Assembly (NCBI RefSeq): GCF_024448895.1
Contig: NZ_JAMOIC010000001.1
Location: forward strand, 310,001-374,000
Length of the DNA: 64,000 nucleotides
Source of the DNA: Stutzerimonas stutzeri
GTDB taxonomy: Bacteria > Pseudomonadota > Gammaproteobacteria > Pseudomonadales > Pseudomonadaceae
Direction of reading: 5' to 3'
Below the pieces are notes generated by a model. It ran no database searches, was not told where the DNA came from, and saw nothing but the letters and a program-made list of their open reading frames with translations. The translations under genes and the position numbers were made by a program. Each line of letters begins with the position of its first letter. Position 1 is the first letter of the stretch. Shown piece by piece: positions 1-10,599 of the stretch.

Positions 1-1542
1 AGCCAGCGCCAGAACACGGCGCCCGGCTTGCGCCTGCGCCTCGACCTGGACATGCCACTGATCCAGCTCAAGTGCCCGCTCCTGCCCATCGGCCATGAGA
101 TGGTACGAGCACATCGCAAGAATGCGTTCCGGCGCGCCCTTGACCAGCACCTCGCTGCCGCCATCAATGGCGTGCAATGTCGCCATGAAGCGGTGCTCGG
201 ACTCGAAGGGGATTACATCCAGCCGCGGACGATCGACATGGAGATTGGTCGGCGAAAGCTCCGCTTTCATGGCCAGGGTCAGCAGCGCACCCTCAGTCGG
301 ATCGCCAGCCAACGCCCAGACCTGATCCTTCTCGTGCAGGCTGGCGTCGTTGCACAAGGCTGCCGCTTCCATCAGTGAGCTGAACGCGGGAGATCGCGCC
401 AGCAACGCGGCCGGCTCGATGGGAACAGCATCGAATAGGAGTGCGCCATGCGGCGCGTAACCGGCACCTTCGACCGCCAACGATTGGCCGGCGCAGATCA
501 CCTCCTGCACGGTCATTTCGTTGCGTGTGAGGGTGCCGGTCTTGTCGGAGCAGATCACCGTGACCGAGCCCAGGGTCTCCACTGCTGGCAGTCGCCGGAT
601 CACCGCGTTGCGGGTCGCCATCCGCTGCACGCCAATGGCCAGTGTGATGGTCATGATCGCCGGCAGCCCTTCCGGAATTGCCGCTACTGCAAGCCCTACC
701 GCGGCAATGAACATCTCGCCAGCGCCCATGCCGCGTACCAGCGTGCCGAACAGGAACAGCACGGCGCTGGTGGCCAAAATCACCATCGTCAGAATGCGGC
801 CAAAGTCTTCCATCTTGCGCAGCAGCGGCGTGGTGCCCTGCTCCACAGATTCCAACATGCGACCGATTCGTCCGATCTCGGTTGACGCCCCCGTGGCTAC
901 AACCACTGCGCGCGCCTGCCCCTGTGTCACCAGCGTGCCGGCGTAGCCCATGCAGAGACGATCACCGATTGACGCATCATCGGCCACGGCGTCGACCTGC
1001 TTGTCCACCGGGACGGATTCACCGGTGAGCGCCGATTCATCGATTCGCAGGTTGCGCGCCTGCAGCAGCCGCACGTCAGCCGGCAGGCTGTCACCGGAGG
1101 CCAGCAGCACAACATCGCCGGGGACCAGCTCGGCGGCGTCGATGTCCTGCTGACGACCATCACGCAACACCACCGCATGGGGCGCAAGGAGATGTCGGAT
1201 CGCCTGAAGTGCCTTTTCCGCCTTGCCTTCCTGCACGAATCCGATGGCCACGTTGAGCACCACCACCACCAGGATCACGAAGGTATCGACCCAGTGCCCC
1301 ATTAATCCGGTCACCACCGCGGCGGCGATCAATACATACAGCAGCACGTTATTGAGGTGGCGCATCAGTCGCTGCAGGACGCCCACGGGTTTAGCTTCGT
1401 CGAGACGATTCGGCCCGTATTTGGAAAGCCGTTCCTGGACGTGCTCGTGCGTCAAACCGGCGTTCGAAGACTCAAGCTCGCGCAACGCCTCGTCAACCTT
1501 GTGAGCATGCCAAAGGTTCGCTCGGGTTTGATGTTCGGGCAT
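1..1542 (-). CDS. Cation-transporting P-type ATPase (P2/IC type), N-terminal part
   Basis: The reverse strand is open from an ATG at 1542 to the window edge (514 codons), so the C-terminus lies outside. Visible in order are a cation-ATPase N-terminal domain, the TGES actuator motif, the PEGLP membrane motif and the phosphorylation motif SDKTGTLT with Asp333. Together these mark an ion-pumping P2 (Ca2+- or Na+/K+-like) ATPase of the inner membrane. PEGLP rather than a CPC-type motif argues against a heavy-metal pump. A GAGG-like ribosome site precedes the ATG. The transported ion cannot be decided because the later membrane helices are missing from the window. The SDR gene downstream of its start is divergent, so the two share a 200-base intergenic region. 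Confidence 0.88.
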   Translation of the reverse strand, partial: MPEHQTRANLWHAHKVDEALRELESSNAGLTHEHVQERLSKYGPNRLDEAKPVGVLQRLMRHLNNVLLYVLIAAAVVTGLMGHWVDTFVILVVVVLNVAIGFVQEGKAEKALQAIRHLLAPHAVVLRDGRQQDIDAAELVPGDVVLLASGDSLPADVRLLQARNLRIDESALTGESVPVDKQVDAVADDASIGDRLCMGYAGTLVTQGQARAVVVATGASTEIGRIGRMLESVEQGTTPLLRKMEDFGRILTMVILATSAVLFLFGTLVRGMGAGEMFIAAVGLAVAAIPEGLPAIMTITLAIGVQRMATRNAVIRRLPAVETLGSVTVICSDKTGTLTRNEMTVQEVICAGQSLAVEGAGYAPHGALLFDAVPIEPAALLARSPAFSSLMEAAALCNDASLHEKDQVWALAGDPTEGALLTLAMKAELSPTNLHVDRPRLDVIPFESEHRFMATLHAIDGGSEVLVKGAPERILAMCSYHLMADGQERALELDQWHVQVEAQAQAGRRVLALA

Positions 1543-1741
1543 TGGATCCCCCTCGCCGTGTTTCGCTGATGCCGGATGCAACAACGCAGCTTCATAAGAG
1601 CCGAATAAGGATCACCATAGCTATCGTGTGGACATGCATTGCAACACAGAGGCAGCGGTCTAATGTCGCAGCAGCTCCGCATGAGCCGACGTTGCCGCGT
1701 CAAGCTATGCTTGAAAACCCGCCCACACCCAAGGATCACTC

Positions 1742-2422
1742 ATGCAAAAAACCGTACTTATCGTTGGCGCTTCTCGCGGTCTGGGCCTCGGCCTGGCCAA
1801 ACAGTTTTCCAGCGAAGGCTGGCAGGTGATCGCCACGGTGCGTAATCCGCAACAGGCCGACGTCCTCAACGAGATTCCACAGGTGCGTGTCGAAACCCTC
1901 GACATGACCGATGCAGCAAGCGTTGAGACGCTGGCTAAGCGGCTCGAGGGCACGCAGCTGGATGTGCTGTTCGTCAATGCCGGCGTTGCCGGACCGCAGG
2001 ACAAGCCCGCCACCCAAGTGATCGAGGCGGAAGTCGGCCAACTGTTCTTCACCAATGCCGTCGCTCCGCTGCGCCTGGCCGAACGGTTGCGGCCGGCGGT
2101 CAATCCCGAGCGAGGCGTAATCGTGTTCATGAGCTCCGTTCTAGGCAGCGTCGAGACCGGCCCCGGAATGGGCATGTCGCTTTATGGCGCAAGCAAGGCA
2201 GCTCTCAATCACATGACCCGCACCTTCGTAGCAGAACTGGGCGAGACCGGGCTGACCGTGTTGTCCATGCACCCCGGCTGGGTGAAGACCGACATGGGCG
2301 GTGACCAGGCTCCGCTGGACGTTGAAACCAGTACGCGCGGAATGGTCGAGCAGGTCACCAAGGCATTGGGCCGTAGCGGCCATCATTATCTCGACTACAA
2401 AGGCGATCACTTGCCCTGGTGA
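1742..2422 (+). CDS. Short-chain dehydrogenase/reductase (SDR) family oxidoreductase
   Basis: The 226-residue protein is a classical SDR. It has the cofactor-binding GASRGLG (residues 9-15), NAG (79-81), Ser131/Ser132 and the catalytic YGASK with Tyr148 and Lys152. It is expected to be a soluble NAD(P)-dependent oxidoreductase. The substrate is not evident. AAGGA sits about 7 bases before the ATG and supports the start. It is divergent from the P-type ATPase gene and followed by a long gap, so it is probably transcribed alone. Similar short SDRs are often annotated as C-factor-like, but nothing here shows that role. Confidence 0.85.
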   Translation: MQKTVLIVGASRGLGLGLAKQFSSEGWQVIATVRNPQQADVLNEIPQVRVETLDMTDAASVETLAKRLEGTQLDVLFVNAGVAGPQDKPATQVIEAEVGQLFFTNAVAPLRLAERLRPAVNPERGVIVFMSSVLGSVETGPGMGMSLYGASKAALNHMTRTFVAELGETGLTVLSMHPGWVKTDMGGDQAPLDVETSTRGMVEQVTKALGRSGHHYLDYKGDHLPW

Positions 2423-2882
2423 GTTGTCATTCAGAAGCGCTGCGGTTCGCTTCCCGAAGCCCGGCTTTCGTAGCGCTCGCGGGCTTCTGAGGGCACTTCG
2501 GTTTGGGCTGTACGATGATCCGTTCGTGCCCAGCCGGCGCCTGCCCTATCAGCGCCCTTGCTGAACTGTTGATTCCTTGCCCTTTGTCTCGCCTCTCCCT
2601 ATGGCGCAGCATCATGACGGCATACGCAAAACCGTATCGCTGGAGCGTGCTAAACGCCTCTCTGAACAGCTGCTTGCAGACAAGCTGACACGGCTCGCTG
2701 CACTGGCCTAGTGCGCTGTCGTTGCAGGACGCACCAGTTGTGCTCCGGTGACGCTCGCTCGCCGGGTCTTTTTTGCCGTGCGCAGCTCGCGCTACGGCGA
2801 TCTGTCCATCTGGTCAGCTTTTTGCAATCTGCAAGGCAGCCGCTACGGCCTCTCGCGTATGACACACAGGAGCGTCATCTAC
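2423..2882. other. Intergenic region without a clear gene
   Basis: No convincing gene is seen in these 460 bases. An inverted repeat GAAGCCCG (2456-2463) / CGGGCTTC (2480-2487) lies 34 bases after the SDR stop and could end transcription, but it has no T-run. A 36-codon frame from an ATG at 2601 to a stop at 2711 has protein-like composition but no ribosome site. The 3' end holds the promoter and leader of the BMP-family gene. Confidence 0.4.
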
Positions 2883-3974
2883 ATGCAGAAGAAACCACGG
2901 AGCACCTTGCTGCGCAGCCTTGTCGGCGCCATCGGCTTCACCACCGCATTGTCCACCGGCGCTGCCATCGCGGCAGACCCGCTCAAGGTCGGCTTCGTCT
3001 ACGTCGGCCCGATTGGTGATCACGGCTGGACCTATCAGCATGAGATGGGCCGCCAGTATCTGGAAAAAGAACTCGGGGACCAGGTCAAAACGACCTTCGT
3101 GGAGAACGTCGCCGAGGGTGCGGATGCCGAGCGAGTGATCCGCAACATGGCCAAAGGCGGCTATGACCTCATCTTCACGACCTCCTTCGGTTACATGAAC
3201 CCGACGCTCAAGGTTGCCAAGCAGTTTCCCAAGGTGACCTTCGAACACGCCACGGGTTACAAGCAGGACAAGAACCTCGGCACCTATCTGTCCCGCTCCT
3301 ATGAGGGTCGCTATGTTGGCGGCTTCCTCGCGGCGAAGATGACTAAGAGCAAGAAGATCGGCTACATCGCCTCCTTCCCGATTCCGGAAGTCATCCGCGA
3401 CATCAACGCCATTCAACTCGCGCTGGACAAGTACAACCCGGGCACCGAGATCAAGGTGGTGTGGGTGAACTCCTGGTTCGATCCGGGCAAGGAAGCCGAC
3501 GCGGCCAACGCGCTAATCGACCAAGGTGTGGACGTGGTATTCCAGCACACCGACAGCCCTGCGCCGATCCAGGCGGCTGAGCGTCGCGGCGTCTATTCGG
3601 TCGGTTACGCATCGGACATGGCTCACTTCGGGCCCAAGGCCGTGCTGACCTCCATCGTCAACGATTGGGGCCCACATTACGCCCAGGCCACAAAAGCCGT
3701 GAAAGATGGCAGCTGGAAACCGCAGGACTTCTGGGGCGGTCTAGCAGAAGAGACCATCAGCCTGCCAATCAGCGATCTGGTGCCGGCTGAAGTGAAAACC
3801 GAGGCGGAAGCGATCATCGCCAGCATACGCAGCGGCGAGTTCCATCCGTTCACCGGCCCGATCAAGGATCAGTCAGGCACCGTGCGAATTGCCGAAGGCG
3901 CCACCGCCAGCAACGGCGACCTCGCGTCGATGGACTACTACGTAAACGGCATCACCGCAGAACTGCCGAAGTAA
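2883..3974 (+). CDS. BMP family ABC-transporter substrate-binding protein
   Basis: This is a periplasmic solute-binding protein of the basic membrane protein (Bmp/PnrA-like) family, whose studied members bind nucleosides or related ligands. The ATG at 2883 was chosen over a GTG 45 codons upstream. CAGGAG precedes it by about 10 bases, and it opens directly into a signal peptide (KKPRSTLLRS, hydrophobic core, likely cleavage after AAIA). The mature protein starts DPLKVGFVYVGPIGDHGWTY, the usual Bmp start. Length is 363 residues. No permease or ATPase gene follows, so its transporter partners are elsewhere or it acts differently. The next gene on the same strand is an Fe(II)/2-oxoglutarate-type oxygenase. 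Confidence 0.87.
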   Translation: MQKKPRSTLLRSLVGAIGFTTALSTGAAIAADPLKVGFVYVGPIGDHGWTYQHEMGRQYLEKELGDQVKTTFVENVAEGADAERVIRNMAKGGYDLIFTTSFGYMNPTLKVAKQFPKVTFEHATGYKQDKNLGTYLSRSYEGRYVGGFLAAKMTKSKKIGYIASFPIPEVIRDINAIQLALDKYNPGTEIKVVWVNSWFDPGKEADAANALIDQGVDVVFQHTDSPAPIQAAERRGVYSVGYASDMAHFGPKAVLTSIVNDWGPHYAQATKAVKDGSWKPQDFWGGLAEETISLPISDLVPAEVKTEAEAIIASIRSGEFHPFTGPIKDQSGTVRIAEGATASNGDLASMDYYVNGITAELPK

Positions 3975-3994
3975 AGCGATCGGCCGATGTGTCA

Positions 3995-4016
3995 GCCGCG
4001 CCAGCCCTGGCGCGGC
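3995..4016 (+). terminator. Perfect 10-bp hairpin after the BMP gene
   Basis: GCCGCGCCAG and CTGGCGCGGC flank a 2-base loop 21 bases after the BMP stop codon. The stem is strong but no T-run follows, so it may be a weak terminator, an mRNA-stabilising hairpin or a processing site before the oxygenase gene. Confidence 0.4.
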
Positions 4017-4123
4017 GTCTGAAATATGCCAAGCCGTCCCTCATCCGAGAACCGCTGGCGAGGGCAAGGCCCCTAATGGCTGACGGTACGAGATGACCGC
4101 AGCGATCATTTCTCGGAGTCACC

Positions 4124-5094
4124 ATGAACACGCTCCCCATCATCAACATCGCGCCGCTATACGCCTCGGATGAGGACGGCTGGCACGATGTCGCCCGACA
4201 GATCGACACGGCATGCCGTGACTGGGGCTTCTTCTATATCCGCAACCATCCGATCAGCGCCGAACGTATCGCCCAGCTGAAGGATGCCGCCGAACGCTTC
4301 TTCGGCTTGCCGGTCGAGCAGAAACTGCAGATCGACATCACTAAGAGCGCCCACCACCGCGGTTACGGCGCCATCGCAACCGAGCAGCTCGACCCAGCAA
4401 GGCCAAGCGATCTAAAGGAAACCTTCGACATGGGTTTTCACATGCCGCACGACCACCCGGACGTGCTGGCCGGCAAGCCGCTGCGCGGGCCCAATCGCCA
4501 CCCAGACATCGAAGGGTGGCAAACCCTCTTCGAGCAGCATTATCAGGACATGCACGCCCTCGCCTGCACGCTGCTACGCGCCGTGGCCAACGCCCTCGGT
4601 GTCGAATCGGGCTTTTTCGACAAGCGCTTCGTCGAGCCGATCAGCGTGTTCCGCATGATTCACTATCCGCCGCGCCAGACCGCCACCTCGCCCGAGCAGC
4701 AAGGTGCCGGCGCACATACCGACTATGGATGCATCACCCTGCTCTACCAGGACCAGGCCGGCGGATTGCAGGTGCAGAGCGTGCGCGGGGAATGGATCGA
4801 CGCGCCGCCAATCGAGGGAACCTTCGTGGTCAACATCGGCGACATGATGGCGCGCTGGAGCAACGACCGGTACAAGTCCACGCCACATCGGGTGATCAGC
4901 CCGCTGGGCGTCGATCGCTATTCGATGCCCTTCTTTGCCGAGCCGAATCCGGACACGCTGATCAGTTGCCTGCCCGGCTGTCAGGGCGAAAGCAATCCGC
5001 CCAAGTACCCGGACACACCTGCAGCGCCTATATGCTTTCGCGTTTCGCTGAAACCTACGCCTATCGCCGGGAGACGTCAGCCGCAGCGAGCTAA
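4124..5094 (+). CDS. Isopenicillin N synthase-like 2OG-Fe(II) oxygenase, frameshifted near its C-terminus
   Basis: The product is a non-haem Fe(II)/2-oxoglutarate-type oxygenase (DIOX_N plus 2OG-FeII_Oxy). Iron ligands are His198 and Asp200 (AHTDYG) and His255 (STPHRV). Arg265/Ser267 (RYSMPFF) would bind the co-substrate. CGGAG before the ATG supports the start. After Asp297 the frame breaks: GACACACCTGC lacks one base compared with what the other frame needs. That frame continues with TCSAYMLSRFAETYAYRR, the normal end of this family, and stops at 5094. As written the frame instead runs to 5272 with an unrelated tail overlapping the end of betA. The core fold and active site are intact, so partial activity is possible. 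The break may be a real mutation or a sequencing error. The substrate is unknown; the preceding Bmp gene hints at a nucleoside- or purine-related role. Confidence 0.75.
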
Positions 5095-5223
5095 GGGTCA
5101 ACGGTTGTTAGGGATAGGGACTCGCATCGAGCATCCCGCTGCGCATGGCTGCACGAGCAGTAGCGACCGAAGCTGGCGGGCGAATTGCTCGACCGTCAGC
5201 TCGTGTCGCTGCAGCCGGGTATA

Positions 5224-6900
5224 TCAACCTCGCTGCGGCGCCTTGCGCACCGGCGTGCCATTGGCGACGTAGTAGGCGGCCGTGCTACGCGGCAGCGGCT
5301 GCCGACCACGAATCCGATCGGCGATTTTCTCGGCGATCATGATGGTGGTGGCGTTGAGGTTGCCGGTAATGATCTGCGGCATGATCGACGCATCCACTAC
5401 TCGCAAGCCTTCTACGCCGTGCACGCGGCCCTGCCCGTCCACTACCGCCATGTCGTCCGTACCCATCTTGCAGGAGCACGATGGGTGATAGGCCGTCTCC
5501 GCGTGCTCACGGACGAAGGCGTCGAGGTCCGCATCGCTTTGTGCCTCCACCCCCGGGCTCAGCTCCTTGCCACGAAATGGATCCAGCGCCGGCTGATTGA
5601 TGATTTCCCGCGTCAGGCGGATGCCGTCACGAAACTCCTGCCAGTCCTGCTCGTGTGCCATGTAGTTGAAGAGGATGCTTGGGTCCACTTTCGGGTCGGT
5701 CGAGCGAATCTGGATCCGCCCGCGGCTGGGCGAACGCATCGAGCCCACATGCGCCTGGAAGCTGTGGCCATCATGAGCATTGCTGCCGTTGTAGCTGACC
5801 GCCACCGGCAGGAAGTGGAACTGGATATTCGGCCAATCGAACGCTTCGCGACTGCGAATAAAGCCGCCCGCCTCGAACTGGTTGCTCGCGCCTATGCCTT
5901 TGCCGGCGAACAGCCACTCGGCGCCGATGGCCGGCTGATTCCACCATTTGAGTGCTGGGTAGAGCGAGACCGGCTGCTTGCACTCGTACTGCAGGTACAT
6001 TTCGAGATGGTCCTGCAGGTTCTGCCCAACTCCGGGCAAGTCATGGACGACTTCGATGCCCAACCCTTTTAGCAAGGGCGCCGGACCTACCCCGGAACGC
6101 TGCAGCACCTGGGGCGAGGCGATGGCGCCGCCACATAACAGCACCTCGCGGCGCGCACGTGCGGTGGTCGCCTGCTCGCGGCCGCGCAGATACGTAACGC
6201 CGACGGCGCGCTTGTTCTCGAACAGCACACGATCGGTCACGGCATGGGTGACGATAGTCAGGTTCGGACGACCCTTAGCCTGATCGAGGTAACCGCGCGC
6301 AGTACTGGCACGGCGACCGTTTGGCGTGACGGTACGGTCCATTGGGCCGAAACCTTCCTGCTGGTAGCCGTTGAGGTCATCAGTCTTGGGATAACCGGCT
6401 TGCACCCCGGCCTCGACCATCGCCTGGAACAACACGTTGTTACCGGGCTTGGGCGTAGTGACGCTGACCGGCCCGTCGCCGCCGTGATAATCGTTGGGGC
6501 CGATGTCGCGGGTTTCCGCCTTGCGGAAGTAAGGCAGGCAGTCCAGGTAGGACCAGTCTTCCAGTCCGGGCATCGTCGCCCAGTTGTCGTAGTCCATGGC
6601 ATTGCCACGGATGTAGCACATGCCGTTGATCAGCGACGAGCCGCCAAGCCCCTTGCCGCGCCCGCAATCCATGCGGCGATTGTTCATGTGGGGTTCGGGG
6701 TCGGTCTTGTAGGCCCAGTTGTAGCGCGTGCCCTGCAGCGGAAACGCCAGCGCCGCGGGCATCTGGGTACGGAAGTCCAGGCGGTAATCGGGACCACCCG
6801 CTTCCAGCAGCAGGACGCTGACTTCGGCGTCCTCGGTCAGGCGTGCGGCGAGGGTGTTCCCTGCCGACCCGGCACCAATGATGATGTAGTCGTATTCCAT
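5224..6900 (-). CDS. betA: Choline dehydrogenase BetA
   Basis: A membrane-associated GMC flavoprotein that oxidises choline to betaine aldehyde (and on to glycine betaine) in osmoprotectant synthesis and choline catabolism. The N-terminal FAD motif [13 protein letters not shown] follows DYIIIG. The GMC signature [15 protein letters not shown] and the C-terminal [10 protein letters not shown] with the catalytic His (about 472) are present. Length 558 matches the family. AGGAGG lies just before the ATG. It is the last gene of betT-betB-betA, 59 bases after betB on the same strand. Confidence 0.97.
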   Translation of the reverse strand: MEYDYIIIGAGSAGNTLAARLTEDAEVSVLLLEAGGPDYRLDFRTQMPAALAFPLQGTRYNWAYKTDPEPHMNNRRMDCGRGKGLGGSSLINGMCYIRGNAMDYDNWATMPGLEDWSYLDCLPYFRKAETRDIGPNDYHGGDGPVSVTTPKPGNNVLFQAMVEAGVQAGYPKTDDLNGYQQEGFGPMDRTVTPNGRRASTARGYLDQAKGRPNLTIVTHAVTDRVLFENKRAVGVTYLRGREQATTARARREVLLCGGAIASPQVLQRSGVGPAPLLKGLGIEVVHDLPGVGQNLQDHLEMYLQYECKQPVSLYPALKWWNQPAIGAEWLFAGKGIGASNQFEAGGFIRSREAFDWPNIQFHFLPVAVSYNGSNAHDGHSFQAHVGSMRSPSRGRIQIRSTDPKVDPSILFNYMAHEQDWQEFRDGIRLTREIINQPALDPFRGKELSPGVEAQSDADLDAFVREHAETAYHPSCSCKMGTDDMAVVDGQGRVHGVEGLRVVDASIMPQIITGNLNATTIMIAEKIADRIRGRQPLPRSTAAYYVANGTPVRKAPQRG

Positions 6901-6959
6901 GAATCCTCCTGTCGCCCGGGCGTGCAGTCATGCTGCGCGCCTGGACCTGCTCGATCGCT

Positions 6960-8432
6960 CTAGAAAACCGAAGCGAACTCGCCCAGTTCCACTTGCACGG
7001 ATTTCACCCGCGAGTAGTGCGCCAGCGACGAGATACCGTTCTCGCGGCCGATCCCGGATTGCTTGTAGCCGCCGACCGGCATTTGCGCCGCCGATTCGCC
7101 CCAGGTGTTGATCCAGCAGATCCCGGCCTCCATCTGATGGATGATGCGGTGCGCGCGGGCCAGATCACGTGTCACGACACCGGCGGCGAGCCCGTAGTCG
7201 CTGTCATTGGCGCGGCGCACTGCCTCGTCTTCATCGTCGTAGGCGAGCAAGCTGAGCACCGGACCGAAAATCTCTTCGCGCGCGATGATCATCTCGTCGG
7301 TGCAATCGCTGAAGATGGTCGGCGCGATGTAGGCGCCCCGGCCAAACTCGCCACTGGTTACGCGCTCGCCACCACACAGCAGTCGCGCGCCCTGCGCCTT
7401 GCCTTTGGCGATATAGCCGAGCACGTTCTGCATGTGCGCGAAGCTGACCATGGGCCCGAAGGTGGTCTGCTCGTCCTGCGGGTCGCCCATACGAATGCGT
7501 TCGACCCGCTCGAGCAGTCTGCCTTCGAACTCGCCCATCAAAGTGCGCGGAACAAATACGCGGGTCCCGTTGGTGCAGACCTGGCCGGAACTGAAGAAGT
7601 TGGCCATGACGGCGATGTCTGCCGCTCGATCCAGATCGGCATCGTCGCAGACGATCAGCGGCGACTTGCCGCCCAACTCCATGGTTACGTCCTTGAGGGA
7701 CGAGCTCGCGGCGCTGGCCATGACCTTCTTGCCAGTCGCAACCCCACCGGTGAAGGACACCTTGGCGATGCGCGGATGTTCGGTGAGCAAAGCGCCGATC
7801 TCCGCACCGGTGCCGGTCAGAACGTTGAACACACCGTCAGGAAGCCCGGCCTCGGTAAAAATCTCGGCCAGTTTCAGCGCACTCAGAGATGTGACTTCGC
7901 TGGGCTTGAAGATCATCGCGTTGCCCGCCGCCAGCGCCGGTGCGGCCTTCCACAGCGCAATCTGGATCGGATAGTTCCAGGCGCCAATTCCCGCCACCAC
8001 GCCCAGCGGCTCACGGCGCGTATAGATGAAACTGGTGTCGCGCAGCGGTATCTGCTCGCCTTCAATGGCCGGCGCAAGGCCAGCGTAGTACTCGAGCACA
8101 TCGGCGCCGGTAACGATATCGACGCTGCGTGTTTCCATCAGCGGCTTGCCCGTGTCGAGGGTTTCCAGCAGGGCCAGCTCGTCGTTGCGTTCGCGCAGCA
8201 GGTCGACGGCCTTGCGCAACACCCGGGACCGCTCCATGCCGGTGGACGCGGCCCAGATCTTCTGTCCCTTCTCTGCGCTGGTGACGGCGCGCTCAAGATC
8301 TGCCGCCGAGGCCTGGGCAACCTCGGCGAGCACTTCGCCGTTGGCCGGGTTGATGCTCTCGAAGAACTTCCCGCCGCTCGCATCGACGTAGGTGCCATCT
8401 ATATAGAGTTGTTGCCGCGGATAACGGGCCAT
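6960..8432 (-). CDS. betB: Betaine aldehyde dehydrogenase BetB
   Basis: A cytoplasmic NAD(P)-dependent aldehyde dehydrogenase that converts betaine aldehyde to glycine betaine. At 490 residues it has the same length as the P. aeruginosa enzyme. The general base Glu252 (MELGGKSP) and the nucleophile Cys286 ([10 protein letters not shown]) are in place, and the cofactor loop [11 protein letters not shown] precedes them. AGAGG before the ATG supports the start. In many pseudomonads betI lies directly upstream; here the 100-base gap leads straight to betT. Confidence 0.97.
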   Translation of the reverse strand: MARYPRQQLYIDGTYVDASGGKFFESINPANGEVLAEVAQASAADLERAVTSAEKGQKIWAASTGMERSRVLRKAVDLLRERNDELALLETLDTGKPLMETRSVDIVTGADVLEYYAGLAPAIEGEQIPLRDTSFIYTRREPLGVVAGIGAWNYPIQIALWKAAPALAAGNAMIFKPSEVTSLSALKLAEIFTEAGLPDGVFNVLTGTGAEIGALLTEHPRIAKVSFTGGVATGKKVMASAASSSLKDVTMELGGKSPLIVCDDADLDRAADIAVMANFFSSGQVCTNGTRVFVPRTLMGEFEGRLLERVERIRMGDPQDEQTTFGPMVSFAHMQNVLGYIAKGKAQGARLLCGGERVTSGEFGRGAYIAPTIFSDCTDEMIIAREEIFGPVLSLLAYDDEDEAVRRANDSDYGLAAGVVTRDLARAHRIIHQMEAGICWINTWGESAAQMPVGGYKQSGIGRENGISSLAHYSRVKSVQVELGEFASVF

Positions 8433-8532
8433 GTCGTACCTCTTGCAATGTCCAGGCAGCGAAGACCTCGTGGGCCTTCGCCGATGAATGGAAAGGTCAT
8501 GGACGGGCCTGTAGGCCCTCCATGATCAAAAA

Positions 8533-10599
8533 TCAGCTGGCGCCCGCGGTGCCTGGTTCGGATGCGTCGTCAGCCAAGGTGCCTTTCTCGCGCTGCAGGT
8601 GCAGGAACTGCATGTGGTGCTCGTAGTGATCGAGGATGTCCTCGATAAGTTGGCGCCGCGAGTAGCCCATCAGGTCATACCCCAGGCTGCCCTGACGCAG
8701 ATGCACTTCCAACCGGTAGTAGTGCGCGCTGCTGCTTTGCGTACGCACCGCGAAGGACGGCATTGAGCTACGCACTGGCCAGATCTGATAGGTGAAATCC
8801 ATCTCGCTGCCCAGGTTGACGTTGAGAATCAGGTGTTCGTTGCCAGCCTCGCCTTCGATGATCTCCACCGGCACGCCTTTCTCCCCCAGCGCCTTCTGGA
8901 TCTCTTCCATGGCAGGTTTGCACACCTCTTTGAGGTAGCGGCGGATCTGCGACAGGCTCGGGAAGCTCATGGCGCGCGAAAGCCGCTGGCTCCAGTTCAT
9001 GTGCGCGTGCTCCAGCGTCGCGCGTCCTGACAGCTGGCCGGACAAGCTCTTCTGGTAACTGTCCGCCATCACGCCTTCCACATGCAGGGCCTTGAACAGC
9101 CCGACCATCATGAACAGGAGCACGATGGAGAACGGCAGTCCCATGATCACTACCGTGCCCTGCAGGGCGGTTAGCCCGCCTGCGATCAGCAGTGCCAGTG
9201 TCAGTACGCCAATAATGGCCGCCCAGAGTATGCGCATCCAGACCGGCGCATCGCTGTTGGCATCCTTGAGAATGGAGGTGAAGTTGGACAGGACCAACGA
9301 ACCCGAGTCGCCAGATGTCACGAAGAATACGATGGCCAGGACCGTCGCAACCGCCGTCGTCAGCCCAGCCCAGGGCAGGCTCTGCAGGAACAGGTAGATC
9401 GAGGATCCGGGGTTGGCTACGGCCTCGGCACCAAACTCCACAGCGCCGTTCATGACCATATCGATTGCGCTGTTACCCATGATCGACATCCAGGCCATCA
9501 TGAACGCCAGCGGCAGCAGCAACGTACCCACGACGAATTCACGGATGGTCCGACCGCGCGAAATACGCGCCAGGAACAGGCCAACGAACGGCCCCCATGC
9601 AATCCACCAAGCCCAGAAGAACACTGTCCAGGCGTTCAACCAATCAGTGGGTTGATCGTAGGCGTAGGTGTCGAACGACAGGCTGATGAAATTGGAGAAG
9701 TAATCACCGATGTTCATCACCAGTGCATTCAGCAGGAAAGTCGTCTGACCGGCGAAGAGCACGAACAACAACAACCCCACAGCCAGCAACATGTTGAATT
9801 CTGAAAGCCGGCGAATCCCACGCTCGACTCCGGTCGCTGCCGAGATCGCGGAAAACACCACGATCAGCACGACCAGGACGGCTTGGGTCAAGGTGCCCTC
9901 TGGCACGCCGAATATGTAGTTGAGGCCGAAGTTCAGCTGGATGATGCCGATGCCCAGACTGGTGGCGATGCCGAATACCGTACCGAGCACCGCTGCGGTG
10001 TCGACGGTGTGGCCGATAGGACCGTAAATGCGCTTGCCGAAGATCGGATACAGCGATGACCGTATCGATAGGGGCAACCCCTGGCGGTAGCTGAAATATG
10101 CCAGCGACATCCCGACCAGCGTATACACGCCCCATCCCGACAAGCCCCAGTGCAGGAAGGTGAGTTCCATGGCGTGCCGAGCGGCCTGAACAGTGCCGCC
10201 CTCGCCCACTGGTGGCTCGAGATACTGGGTGATGGGTTCTGCGATGCAGAAGAACAACAGGTCGATCCCGATGCCCGCGGAGAACAACATAGCCGCCCAG
10301 GTCACGACGTTGAACTCAGGTTTCGAGTGATCGGGGCCAAGCCTGATCTTGCCGTAACGACTAGTGGCAATGACGATCACAAAGAGCAGATAGATCAGCA
10401 CGGCCAGAAAATAGAACCAGCCGAAGGTGTTGGATATCCAGCCAAGCACCGCGTTAATCACGACCAGCGACGAGTCTGTAAAGAACATCGTCCAAATCGC
10501 GAACACCACGATGGCGATGGCGGAACTGTAAAAAACCACCGGGTTGATGCGATCCGGCGATGTATCGGTGCCATTGGGTGAGAGCTCAGCCTCGTTCAT
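8533..10599 (-). CDS. betT: BCCT family high-affinity choline transporter BetT
   Basis: A betaine/choline/carnitine transporter with about 12 membrane helices, starting at NPVVFYSSAIAIVVFAIW and including the BCCT core WTVFFWAWWIAWGPFVGLFLARISRGRT. It is followed by a soluble C-terminal domain of roughly 150 residues, typical of the osmosensing long BetT type. The ATG at 10599 is chosen over one 45 codons upstream because AGGAG sits about 8 bases before it and the upstream stretch is not membrane-like. The protein is 688 residues. It supplies choline to BetB and BetA, encoded just downstream. Confidence 0.94.
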   Translation of the reverse strand: MNEAELSPNGTDTSPDRINPVVFYSSAIAIVVFAIWTMFFTDSSLVVINAVLGWISNTFGWFYFLAVLIYLLFVIVIATSRYGKIRLGPDHSKPEFNVVTWAAMLFSAGIGIDLLFFCIAEPITQYLEPPVGEGGTVQAARHAMELTFLHWGLSGWGVYTLVGMSLAYFSYRQGLPLSIRSSLYPIFGKRIYGPIGHTVDTAAVLGTVFGIATSLGIGIIQLNFGLNYIFGVPEGTLTQAVLVVLIVVFSAISAATGVERGIRRLSEFNMLLAVGLLLFVLFAGQTTFLLNALVMNIGDYFSNFISLSFDTYAYDQPTDWLNAWTVFFWAWWIAWGPFVGLFLARISRGRTIREFVVGTLLLPLAFMMAWMSIMGNSAIDMVMNGAVEFGAEAVANPGSSIYLFLQSLPWAGLTTAVATVLAIVFFVTSGDSGSLVLSNFTSILKDANSDAPVWMRILWAAIIGVLTLALLIAGGLTALQGTVVIMGLPFSIVLLFMMVGLFKALHVEGVMADSYQKSLSGQLSGRATLEHAHMNWSQRLSRAMSFPSLSQIRRYLKEVCKPAMEEIQKALGEKGVPVEIIEGEAGNEHLILNVNLGSEMDFTYQIWPVRSSMPSFAVRTQSSSAHYYRLEVHLRQGSLGYDLMGYSRRQLIEDILDHYEHHMQFLHLQREKGTLADDASEPGTAGAS

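Noticed and set aside
2601-2711. 36-codon frame upstream of the BMP gene
   Set aside because: The peptide looks helical and protein-like but there is no ribosome site and no recognised homologue; kept only as a remark in the intergenic entry.
6930-8525. 531-codon forward frame opposite betB
   Set aside because: It is a shadow of high-GC betB, has no family features and lacks a ribosome site; betB itself has all catalytic residues.
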